Source of the DNA: an uncultured Spartobacteria bacterium
Lineage (GTDB): Bacteria; Verrucomicrobiota; Verrucomicrobiia; Chthoniobacterales; UBA6821
Assembly (NCBI GenBank): GCA_903858595.1
Contig: CAIOJL010000030.1
Span: forward strand, 1-41,723
Length of the DNA: 41,723 bases
Reading direction: 5' to 3'
In this document: piece after piece, positions 1 to 8,091 of the stretch
Layout: every line of letters begins with the position of its first letter
Position numbering within the stretch: position 1 is the stretch's first letter
Position numbers and translations under genes: made by a program
Notes under the pieces: model-generated
What the model saw: the letters and a program-made list of their open reading frames with translations, nothing else
Database searches by the model: none
Told to the model about the DNA's origin: nothing

Positions 1-77
1 TCCTTCATCAGCCTCATCCCTCCCCATGCCGTCACCTTCTCGTCGCTGTACTCAATCTCGTATTGCGGGTTCACCAT
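1..77 (-). mobile_element. 5' end of a putative IS1380-family transposase, truncated by the window edge
   Basis: Minus-strand translation from ATG at 77: MVNPQYEIEYSDEKVTAWGGMRLMK..., which resembles the N-terminus of IS1380-type transposases (xEYSDxxVTAWGGxxLMKE). Only 25 codons are visible. Confidence 0.55.
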
Positions 78-127
78 ATGGGTGATGCTCCCTTCTCTGT
101 TATCCCATGCCTATCGCAAAATCTGGG

Positions 128-398
128 ATGAAAACTACGATCCCCGTAACGGTCTCCACGATCCTTCTATTGGTCACGAGCGGCTGCACGACGGTCACCG
201 ACCGATATGGAAACACCCGTTCGGTGATGACTCCTATGGGGGCAGCGGTTGTTCAGACCGCTACGGCTACAGGCATCGGCGCAGGTACAGGAGCCCTTCA
301 TGAGAGGCTCTAATCCTGTCGCTATCGGTGCCGTGAGTGCCGGCGCTGGAAGCATAGGCTCCCAGGCCATCAACGCCTTCATTCCGAAATCGAACTAG
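128..398 (+). pseudogene. Small glycine-zipper-like lipoprotein, apparently frameshifted near 296-300
   Basis: MKTTIPVTVSTILLLVTSGCTT has a signal peptide and lipobox (LVTSGC). The Gly/Ala-rich reading GIGAGTGA stops at 313, but the +1 frame continues MRGSNPVAIGAVSAGAGSIGSQAINAFIPKSN* to 398. Confidence 0.5.
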
Positions 399-421
399 GT
401 TCTAAAGTGTACCGCAACCCG

Positions 422-447
422 GCTTGGGAGATTCCTCCCGAGCTTTG
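422..447 (+). terminator. Possible terminator hairpin downstream of the lipoprotein
   Basis: GCTTGGGAG-ATTC-CTCCCGAGC stem (9 bp, one GU) followed by a short TTTG tract. Confidence 0.4.
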
Positions 448-465
448 TCACAGGGGTCGGGTCTA

Positions 466-651
466 TTATTGGGCAGCTGGAGGAGTTTCCGTAGAGTCCT
501 CTGGAGTCTCCACGACAGCGTCTGGATTCTCGACGATATCATAGTCGCCTGAGGGCTTCCCTTCGGCCTTGGCTTTTTTCTTTTCTTCCTTCTTGCGCTT
601 TTTCTCCATTTCTTTCCTGCGCTTCTCGAATCCGTAATTGATTTTTACCAT
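466..651 (-). CDS. Small highly charged hypothetical protein
   Basis: 61 aa ORF, MVKINYGFEKRRKEMEKKRKKEEKKKAKAEG..., with a Lys/Glu-rich helical N-terminus and an acidic/Pro/Thr C-terminus. Confidence 0.55.
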   Translation of the reverse strand: MVKINYGFEKRRKEMEKKRKKEEKKKAKAEGKPSGDYDIVENPDAVVETPEDSTETPPAAQ

Positions 652-699
652 GGGTTGTTCTGTTGGTGATGTGGGTTATTGGCACAGGTGAGGTAGCGA

Positions 700-948
700 C
701 TAAAGGTCGCCAACGTCACCGTTTAGCCATTTGTTGAATTTCTCGTCGAGTCTCTCGAGCATGGACGCGGTATCCCGGTCCATATTGGTGAACTGGGCCC
801 ATTTCAAGATGTCCTTGGACTTTCCGGAACCCTCGATCTCCCCGATGAAGTCCTCCACTAGGACTCCCTGCGAGGCATAGGTGCCGCGGAGGTGCTCCTT
901 GCAGAGTTCGGCTGTCTGGTTCTGCCTGTTCTTAGTCCCGATGCCCAT
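700..948 (-). CDS. Hypothetical protein
   Basis: 82 aa ORF, MGIGTKNRQNQTAELCKEHLRGTYASQGVLVEDFIGEIEG...; no family recognised. Confidence 0.45.
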   Translation of the reverse strand: MGIGTKNRQNQTAELCKEHLRGTYASQGVLVEDFIGEIEGSGKSKDILKWAQFTNMDRDTASMLERLDEKFNKWLNGDVGDL

Positions 949-1289
949 TCAGAAGGAAAGTAGGGCTCTCGTAGGAAGGCTTAAAGAAGAGCCCGCAAGA
1001 GTGGAAGAGAAATGGGCCGAGTAACTCAATAGGCAATTAGTCTACTCTATTTCTGCCCGCACACTAATAAAATTATCAAAAAGTCTCCTCGAACTTTCGC
1101 CGAGCCATCAAGCGCATTTCTTTATTTTATCTTGCAAAACATGGAAAGCCGTTCACTTTGAAGGAGTTCGATATTTAGTGATTCGTTGCATGGTGGATTG
1201 CCCGTTGATTTTTTCGATGGTGATTTGAAACCCGGTTCTCGGGAACAGCTCTGATTAGCAGATTTCAACACCAACAAAAAACACATCAT

Positions 1290-1607
1290 ATGAAACTATA
1301 CGTAGGCAATCTGACCTTTGACACCACCGACCAGGATCTCCGCGAGCTCTTCACACAGTACGGCAAGCCGACAGACGTCGCCCTTGTTACCGATCGTGAG
1401 ACCGGCCGTTCCCGCGGATTCGGCTTTGTCACCATGGGCAACGCCGAGGAAGGCAATGCAGCTATCAGCGCTCTCGAGGGCAAGGATTTTCAGGGTCGCA
1501 ACCTGACCGTCAATGAGGCACGTCCCCGCGAGGATCGTCCCCAGGGCGGTGGTGGTGGCCGCTCGTTCGGAGGAGGCGACCGCGATCGCGGTCCTCGCCG
1601 CTACTAA
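1290..1607 (+). CDS. RRM-domain RNA-binding protein with Gly/Arg-rich tail
   Basis: RNP2 LYVGNLTF and RNP1 [10 protein letters not shown] motifs; C-terminus [20 protein letters not shown]. Confidence 0.93.
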   Translation: MKLYVGNLTFDTTDQDLRELFTQYGKPTDVALVTDRETGRSRGFGFVTMGNAEEGNAAISALEGKDFQGRNLTVNEARPREDRPQGGGGGRSFGGGDRDRGPRRY

Positions 1608-2539
1608 TCCGGCAAATTGGGTCGCCGGAAGGCCCCAAGAAACCAATCAATCAAGGCGGAGTTCCCGAAAGGGGACTCCGCTTTTTTGTATTCTTCCATG
1701 AACTTCTCATCAGCCGATTCATCCTCCAGCTGGCTGAGAACGCAGCTCCCCTGAGGATACTCCTGAAGATAGCATGAGATGTAGTCAGCGATCGCCTTCG
1801 CGATCACAGGGAAGGTTACTAAGCGTTGGTCCAGGAGCTTTCCCTGCACATCCTTCCGGTCGATGAACTCGATCTCCAGAAAACATTTGGGAACCTTGTC
1901 GAGCTGCGGATATCTCTGCATCTGATAGAAGAGATAGGCGCCCGTGCCGTCATGGATATGGTAGTCGTTGAGGGAATCCATCGCCGGTGAGCGGGGGAGA
2001 AAATTCCGTACAGCCGCCGAGGTAGCCGCTGTAAGCTCGTCTGCAAAGCGGAGGTCGTCCTCGTGGTTGAGGCTGAAAAACCTGCTGTGGATCAGGGCGA
2101 CCGTACCGAGAGCTGCTCCGTGGCGGAAGGTATTGAAGTGGATGCTGACCAAAGCTGCGGGATTCAGTGAGTCGGCTGCCACCTTGGCCCGCTGGGCGAA
2201 GTCGGGGTTCCAGTCATTGGTCCTGGTGAGGATGCAGCGGATCTTCGGTGCGCGATTGGGACCGCGTTCCGATTCAAAGGCGCGCTGGATCTCCTGGGAA
2301 AGCTCGAGTGTGAGATCCTTCTCCCTGAGGCCCGAGGGAGAGGTGGCGTTGTTGGGCGAGGAGTTCGACTTCAGGAGGTGTGTCCCGGTAATATTCGTTC
2401 CCCCATGACCCGGGTCAATGATCACCGTCACCTCCCCGGCGGCAAAAATGCCGTTCGTGAAGACCGTGAGAAATGCAAGGAGACCGATGAGGAAAATCGT
2501 GAGCGAAGGGTGCCGAAATCGCTTCACGGAATCCATCAC
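1604..2539 (-). CDS. N-acetylmuramoyl-L-alanine amidase (Amidase_3), secreted
   Basis: N-terminal signal/TM segment; [11 protein letters not shown] zinc-binding start and LVSIHFNTF motif. Confidence 0.88.
   Translation of the reverse strand: MMDSVKRFRHPSLTIFLIGLLAFLTVFTNGIFAAGEVTVIIDPGHGGTNITGTHLLKSNSSPNNATSPSGLREKDLTLELSQEIQRAFESERGPNRAPKIRCILTRTNDWNPDFAQRAKVAADSLNPAALVSIHFNTFRHGAALGTVALIHSRFFSLNHEDDLRFADELTAATSAAVRNFLPRSPAMDSLNDYHIHDGTGAYLFYQMQRYPQLDKVPKCFLEIEFIDRKDVQGKLLDQRLVTFPVIAKAIADYISCYLQEYPQGSCVLSQLEDESADEKFMEEYKKAESPFGNSALIDWFLGAFRRPNLPD
1656..1687 (+). terminator. Rho-independent terminator of the RRM gene
   Basis: GCGGAGTTCCC-GAAA-GGGGACTCCGC (11 bp, one GU, GAAA tetraloop) followed by TTTTTT. 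Confidence 0.85.
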
Positions 2540-3648
2540 ATCCCAGGATACCTCCTGGCGAGAAGGGAGGCGAGTTCCATGGGATCGGAGATCCTGAAGT
2601 CGGCGCTGGCGTGGTTGGTCCCCCAGTCACGACGGGGAGGAACCTTCTGAGCGGCAACATTGACGCTGAGTGTACGGGCACCAAGGCTCATGAGGCGGTC
2701 ATCGAGACTCAATCCCAGATCGCCGTGACCCGTATGGGCTGAGCCGACAATAAGGAGGACTTTGTCTCCGTGCACGTTCCTGAGCACGTTCTTGGCAATG
2801 ATCTGGTTGCGGTAAGAAATCATCGGATCAGTCATGCTCACATTGGCCATTGATGTATCAACAAGGACAACGGTGGCCTTGTATCGGGATGCCATTTCGG
2901 CGACATCCAGGACGCTCATGATGCTTTCCGTGCCGAGCAACCTGCGGGCACACTCGACCTTCTGACGATTGTCCAGGTAAGCCGACAGGGGGCAGTGGAC
3001 GATCATCGAGCTCGCGAATTCCCGCTTATCATCAGCTCTCTTGGGGGAGGCGTAGTACTTGTTGAAGGAGTCTTGAAGGTCGCTCGAGAATTCAAAGGCA
3101 ATGCTTCTGAGATTCGTGGTCTTGAGCAGGTTCTCCAGAGCCAGCATGGTCAGGAGACGGCTTCTCTTATTCCCGTGGTCAAATCCGATGATGATGACAA
3201 CAGGGAGCCCCGTGGAACTCATCGCAGGACCTGTAAGTGTGACGGAAGGACCAAGGGAAGGTTTTCTCTTGGCAAAGAAAAGCTCCGCGCAAGACGGAAC
3301 GGCAGTGATACTGCTCTTATCGTCGTCGGAACAAACTGAAGGCGGAAGCGCCCCACGGAAGGCAGATGCAAGTGGGGAATAATAGGAGGAATTGCCCCCG
3401 ATATCGATTGCCGGACCGAGTGAGCGCGTCATCGGGACACCTCTTGACTGAAGCAAATTCAAAATCACAAAGACACTCAGGAACAGGGGGATCAGGATGA
3501 GGGCCGAGTGAACAAAGGGGTGCCTCGGTATATCCGAAATCAGCGGCAGTACTTTCTTGTGCCACGATCCTGCGGGATCGGTTGTCTGCGGGCTGCCTTT
3601 GGTACCGAAAAAGTCTTTCATACCCAAAGCATCGGGTGATGCAGCCAA
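2536..3648 (-). CDS. Membrane-anchored protein with possible TraB/ChaN-like domain
   Basis: N-terminal TM (FVHSALILIPLFLSVFVILNLL); C-terminal NQIIAKNVLRNVHGDKVLLIVGSAHTGHGDLGLSLDDRLMSLGARTLSV resembles the TraB/ChaN (Tiki-like) pattern. ATGA overlap with the amidase. Confidence 0.55.
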   Translation of the reverse strand: MAASPDALGMKDFFGTKGSPQTTDPAGSWHKKVLPLISDIPRHPFVHSALILIPLFLSVFVILNLLQSRGVPMTRSLGPAIDIGGNSSYYSPLASAFRGALPPSVCSDDDKSSITAVPSCAELFFAKRKPSLGPSVTLTGPAMSSTGLPVVIIIGFDHGNKRSRLLTMLALENLLKTTNLRSIAFEFSSDLQDSFNKYYASPKRADDKREFASSMIVHCPLSAYLDNRQKVECARRLLGTESIMSVLDVAEMASRYKATVVLVDTSMANVSMTDPMISYRNQIIAKNVLRNVHGDKVLLIVGSAHTGHGDLGLSLDDRLMSLGARTLSVNVAAQKVPPRRDWGTNHASADFRISDPMELASLLARRYPGM

Positions 3649-3720
3649 CCTCCAAAGCTGGAATCCCTAAGGAATGAGCTTATTGACGAACGTCGATGCG
3701 CTCCACCAAGTCTCCGGCCT

Positions 3721-5085
3721 CTATTCTCTCTCTTCGGAAGCGAATAATTCAGATTCCTCGATCTTGAGCAGATCATCAATATCAAGGGCTGGGGCCGCTG
3801 GCTGACCGGGTAGGCTCTCCACATTGCGAAGGCTCCGCTCGATGGCCCGGGAACGCGTGCCGACAGTCTCGATCTTGTTGGTGGCTTCCTGAAGCTTCTT
3901 TTTCACGCCATCCAGAGCATCCCCGAACTTAGCGAACTCGGACTTCACATCACTAAGGGTCTTCCAGACTTCACTCGACTGCTTCTGGATCGTGAGTGTC
4001 TTGAAGCCCATCTGGAGGCTGTTCAGGAGGGCGGCAAAGGTCGTGGGTCCTGCAAGGACGACGCGATGCTTTCCCTGCAAATCCTCGATGACTCCCGGAA
4101 TCCGGATGATCTCGGCAAAGAGTCCCTCGGTCGGGACGAACATGACGCCGAAGTCGGTGGTGTGAGGAGGATTGAGGTACTTGGAAGAGATGTCCTTAGC
4201 GCACTTGAGAACGGCATCGCGCAACGCCTTGGTCGATTCCTCGATAGCAACGAGATCGGCGCGCTCCTGGGCCTCGTGGAGGCGCTTGAAGTCCTCGATG
4301 AAGAACTTGGCATCCACGGGTAGCCAGACGACGGAATCATCCTCTCCCTTGCCCGGGAGCTTGATCGCGTACTCGACGATCTCGCCTGAAGCGGGGTTCG
4401 TCTTCACGTTCTTTTCGTACTGCGCAGGCGTGAGCATCTGCTCCAGCAAAGCTCCCAACTGGACCTCGCCCCAACCGCCGCGGGTTTTCACGTTGGTGAG
4501 GACTTTCTTGAGATCCCCAACGCCGATGGCGAGGTTCTGCATCTCGCCAAGTCCGCGGTGGACCTGCTCGAGGCGATCGGAGACCTGCTTGAAGGATTCG
4601 CCGAGTCGCTTCTCCAGGGTCCCTTGGAGCTTCTCGTCGACAGTGCGGCGCATCTCCTCGAGTCGGAGGGCGTTGTCGTCACGGAGCTCCTTGAGCTTGG
4701 TCTCCATGGTGGCGCGGATGCTCTCGAACTTCGTGTCGTTGGCGCTCGTGAGTGCCGTGATGGTCTCGGAGAAGGACTGCAGGCGATCATTCTGGGACTG
4801 TCCGAGGAGGGTAAGTCCGTTCAGGAGCGAGGCGTTACCTTGGTTGAGCATGGTCACGGTCTCCGTGCGGCCGTCACGAGCATGGGTGGCGGCTTCCTGA
4901 CGGGTGAGGTCGAGTTCCTTGCTCAGGACGGCTGCATGCTGATCGTGCATGGCGCGAATTTGCTCCAACTTGTCAACGATTTCCTCCGGGCTTGTACCTT
5001 GAGAAGACGCGGTGGGCTTTCTTAGCTGAATCACCAGCACCGCGATCAGCAGAACAACGATGAGTGAAAGCAGAAGGAGTTCCAT
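3721..5085 (-). CDS. rmuC: DNA recombination protein RmuC
   Basis: N-terminal TM, coiled coil, then VKTRGGWGEVQLGALLEQMLTPAQYEKNV... and MFVPTEGLFAEII motifs typical of RmuC. Confidence 0.93.
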   Translation of the reverse strand: MELLLLSLIVVLLIAVLVIQLRKPTASSQGTSPEEIVDKLEQIRAMHDQHAAVLSKELDLTRQEAATHARDGRTETVTMLNQGNASLLNGLTLLGQSQNDRLQSFSETITALTSANDTKFESIRATMETKLKELRDDNALRLEEMRRTVDEKLQGTLEKRLGESFKQVSDRLEQVHRGLGEMQNLAIGVGDLKKVLTNVKTRGGWGEVQLGALLEQMLTPAQYEKNVKTNPASGEIVEYAIKLPGKGEDDSVVWLPVDAKFFIEDFKRLHEAQERADLVAIEESTKALRDAVLKCAKDISSKYLNPPHTTDFGVMFVPTEGLFAEIIRIPGVIEDLQGKHRVVLAGPTTFAALLNSLQMGFKTLTIQKQSSEVWKTLSDVKSEFAKFGDALDGVKKKLQEATNKIETVGTRSRAIERSLRNVESLPGQPAAPALDIDDLLKIEESELFASEERE

Positions 5086-5170
5086 TACAGGAACGACATT
5101 ACCCGGAAGTCGCGGAATTTTCCCCTCAATTCCTCTTTTTTCTCAAGGAATTCTGCTATTATTTTTTTCA

Positions 5171-5581
5171 ATGGTCACCATCACTTCTACCTACGACGGC
5201 TGTCTCCGCTGCACCGCCATCCACGGCCCCTCCGGCGTCAAGCTGATCACCGATGCCCCGCTCGACAACCACGGCAAGGGTGAGAGTTTTTCACCCACCG
5301 ATCTAGTCGCCACGGCTGTCGCCAACTGTATGATGACCGTTATGGGAATTGCCGCAGTAAGGCACGGAATCGACCTGAAGGGTACGATCGTCACTATTGG
5401 CAAGGAGATGAGTTCCGACCTGCCCCGCCGCATCGTCGGCCTCAAGTCCGTGATGACTATTCCCCTACCCTCCGATCACCCGCAACGTGCTTTGCTAGAG
5501 AATGCCGCGAAGGCCTGCCCGGTTAAGCAGAGCCTGTCTCCGGAAGTCAACGCCTCGGTCGAGTTCCACTGGGCGGGGTAG
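5171..5581 (+). CDS. OsmC-family protein
   Basis: MVTITSTYDGCLRCTAIHGPSG...FSPTDLVATAVANCMMTVMGIAA; OsmC/Ohr-type fold signature. Internal ATG at 5171 preferred over 5060. Confidence 0.88.
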   Translation: MVTITSTYDGCLRCTAIHGPSGVKLITDAPLDNHGKGESFSPTDLVATAVANCMMTVMGIAAVRHGIDLKGTIVTIGKEMSSDLPRRIVGLKSVMTIPLPSDHPQRALLENAAKACPVKQSLSPEVNASVEFHWAG

Positions 5582-5618
5582 TTTGGGAGATCGGCTATCG
5601 GGAGGCGGAGGCTAGTAA

Positions 5619-6569
5619 CTAGAGCTCCCGGAGATGTCCGGAGGCTTGGTTCGCGAGAAAGTCCTCGTAGGCGTGACTTAACCCGGTCTCCAGATCATAT
5701 TTCGGACGCCATCCGGTCGCGAGCAGCTTGGAGCTGTCCATCAGCTTGCGATGGGTGCCGTCCGGCTTGCTGGAATCCCAGGCAAGCTCTCCCGTAAAGC
5801 CCGTGACCTTGGCTATAAGCTCTGCGGCCTCACGGATCGTGACATCGTTACCATAGCCGACATTGATCCAGTCCGGAGGATTCTCCATCCCTAGAACTGC
5901 CAGAAGCCCAGCCGCCAAATCATCGGCATGGAGGAACTCACGTCGGGCGATACCGGTACCCCAGAGTGTCACGGTCTGAGCCCGGCTCTGCACGGCCTCG
6001 TGAAAGCGTCGGATGAGGGCCGGAAGCACGTGCGAATTCTCCGGATGGTAGTTGTCACCGGGTCCGTAGAGATTGGTCGGCATGGCCGAGTGGAAGAGAA
6101 CTCCATACTGCTTGCGGTAGTATTGGCAGAGCTTCAGCCCGGTGATCTTGGCGATCGCGTAGGCCTCGTTGGTCGGCTCGAGCGGGGAAGTGAGCAGGCA
6201 TTCTTCGGTCATTGGTTGCGGTGCCTCGCGCGGGTAGATGCAGGAACTGCCGAGGAAAAGGAGGCGCTTCACACCCTGTTGCCATGAAGCGTGGATGGTG
6301 TTGTGGGCGATCGCCAAGTTCTCGTGGAGGAACTCGGCGGGATAGGTGTTGTTCGCATGGATGCCGCCGACGCGGGCCGCGGCCACGATGACGACTTCAG
6401 GTTTCTCCTTCGTATAAAAATCGCGGACAGCCGCAGCATCCAGCAGGTCGAGTTTGCTTCGCGTGCGGAGCAGGAGATTCTCATGACCGAGAGCACGGAG
6501 GGCCCTGACGATGGCCGATCCGACCATGCCGTTGTGTCCCGCGACGTGGATGCGCGTGGAGGAATTCAT
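5619..6569 (-). CDS. fcl: GDP-L-fucose synthase
   Basis: [16 protein letters not shown] Rossmann motif, [33 protein letters not shown]; start at MNSSTRI (6569). Confidence 0.95.
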   Translation of the reverse strand: MNSSTRIHVAGHNGMVGSAIVRALRALGHENLLLRTRSKLDLLDAAAVRDFYTKEKPEVVIVAAARVGGIHANNTYPAEFLHENLAIAHNTIHASWQQGVKRLLFLGSSCIYPREAPQPMTEECLLTSPLEPTNEAYAIAKITGLKLCQYYRKQYGVLFHSAMPTNLYGPGDNYHPENSHVLPALIRRFHEAVQSRAQTVTLWGTGIARREFLHADDLAAGLLAVLGMENPPDWINVGYGNDVTIREAAELIAKVTGFTGELAWDSSKPDGTHRKLMDSSKLLATGWRPKYDLETGLSHAYEDFLANQASGHLREL

Positions 6570-6618
6570 TGACCTGGAAGGAGGGGAGACAGACGAAAAA
6601 AACCGCAATTGCCCGAGA

Positions 6619-7665
6619 TTAGGGAGGTGTAACTCCCAGGTCGTTGCCTGTACCGGCACTCTGGTAGGCCAGCTCGCGGCGTGCCAACTCGAGGTCGGCA
6701 TCCGTCATGATACGGACGAGTTCCTTGAACTTCACCTTCGGCTCCCAGCCGATCTGCTTTTTGAGCTTGGCAGGATCGCCGATAAGCAACTCCACCTCGC
6801 TCGGACGCTCGTAGCGTGCATCGTGCTTCACATACTGCTTCCAGTCCAGATCGAGAAGGCCGAAGCACTCCTCGCAGAATTCCCGAATCGTGTGGGTCTC
6901 GTTAGTGGCGCAGACATAGTCATCCGCCTTCTCATGCTGGAGCATGAGCCACATTACCTCGACGTATTCCTTGGCATACCCCCAGTCGCGCCGCGCATCG
7001 AGGTTGCCTAGGAAGAGCTCGTTCTGAAGGCCCATTTTGATTCGGGTTGCGGCCCGGGTGATCTTGCGGGTGACAAAGGTCTCGCCGCGTCGTGGGCTCT
7101 CGTGGTTGAAGAGGATGCCGTTGGAGGCGTGCAGATTGTAGGCCTCGCGGTAGTTGACCGTGAGCCAGTAGGAAAAGACCTTCGCGCAACCGTAGGGGGA
7201 ACGGGGATGGAACGGTGTCGTCTCGATCTGGGGAACCTCGTGCACCTTTCCGAACATCTCGGAGGAGGAAGCCTGATAAAACCGAACGTCTTGGGTCAAG
7301 CCTGCCTCGCGGATCGCCTCAAGCAGGCGCACGGTGCTGAGTCCCGTGACATCTCCGGTATATTCCGGCACGTCGAAGGAGACGCGGACATGGCTCTGAG
7401 CACCGAGGTTGTAGATTTCGTCGGGGCGAAGTGCATAGAGGAGCTTGGTCAGTTGCGACGAGTCGGCCAGATCGCCGTAGTGGAGAAAAAGGCGTGTCCC
7501 AAGAACATGCGGATCCTTGTAGAGGTGGTCGATCCTGCTGGTGTTGAAGGTGGAGGCGCGGCGGATGATGCCGTGTACCTCATATCCCTTGGAGAGTAGA
7601 AGCTCGGCAAGATAGGAACCATCCTGACCGGTGATGCCCGTGATGAGTGCTTTTTTCATGCGCAA
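6619..7665 (-). CDS. gmd: GDP-mannose 4,6-dehydratase
   Basis: [75 protein letters not shown]. Confidence 0.97.
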   Translation of the reverse strand: MRMKKALITGITGQDGSYLAELLLSKGYEVHGIIRRASTFNTSRIDHLYKDPHVLGTRLFLHYGDLADSSQLTKLLYALRPDEIYNLGAQSHVRVSFDVPEYTGDVTGLSTVRLLEAIREAGLTQDVRFYQASSSEMFGKVHEVPQIETTPFHPRSPYGCAKVFSYWLTVNYREAYNLHASNGILFNHESPRRGETFVTRKITRAATRIKMGLQNELFLGNLDARRDWGYAKEYVEVMWLMLQHEKADDYVCATNETHTIREFCEECFGLLDLDWKQYVKHDARYERPSEVELLIGDPAKLKKQIGWEPKVKFKELVRIMTDADLELARRELAYQSAGTGNDLGVTPP

Positions 7666-7735
7666 ACCCTAGCATACAAGAGTCTGCTTGTCTTTCTGTA
7701 TCAGGAGAAAGTTACAAGCCCCATGAGGACTTCCC

Positions 7736-8080
7736 TTATTGGATCCAAAGGAAGCTGACGCCGGGATTGGAGCGCTCCAGATCCCGATCAGTGCGGAGCT
7801 CCGGGGCAAGCGTGATCATTTCCAGGGAAACTGGGTGGAAGATCGAGAACTCTTCTCCTGAAGCATATCCCAGGATGTCACCGTCGCGCTGGTACTCGGC
7901 GAAGACTTTTCTTAAGCCCGTCCTCAGCACCCCTCCACGGCCACCCGAACCGTAGCCGTGGATGATCTTGAGAACGGAGATACCGTCTCCGTGGCAACGG
8001 CGCACTTCCAGCAGAAGTCGGCGCTTTGCTTCCTCGAGCGTCGGAAGTCCCTCCTTGATCGTTACTTCACGAAGAGACAT
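7736..8080 (-). CDS. Stand-alone Smr (MutS2 C-terminal)-like protein
   Basis: TLEEAKRRLLLEVRRC...ISVLKIIHGYGSGGRGGVLRTGLRKVF, matching the HGxGxGxLR-type Smr motif. Confidence 0.85.
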   Translation of the reverse strand: MSLREVTIKEGLPTLEEAKRRLLLEVRRCHGDGISVLKIIHGYGSGGRGGVLRTGLRKVFAEYQRDGDILGYASGEEFSIFHPVSLEMITLAPELRTDRDLERSNPGVSFLWIQ

Positions 8081-8091
8081 TCAATCAGGAT

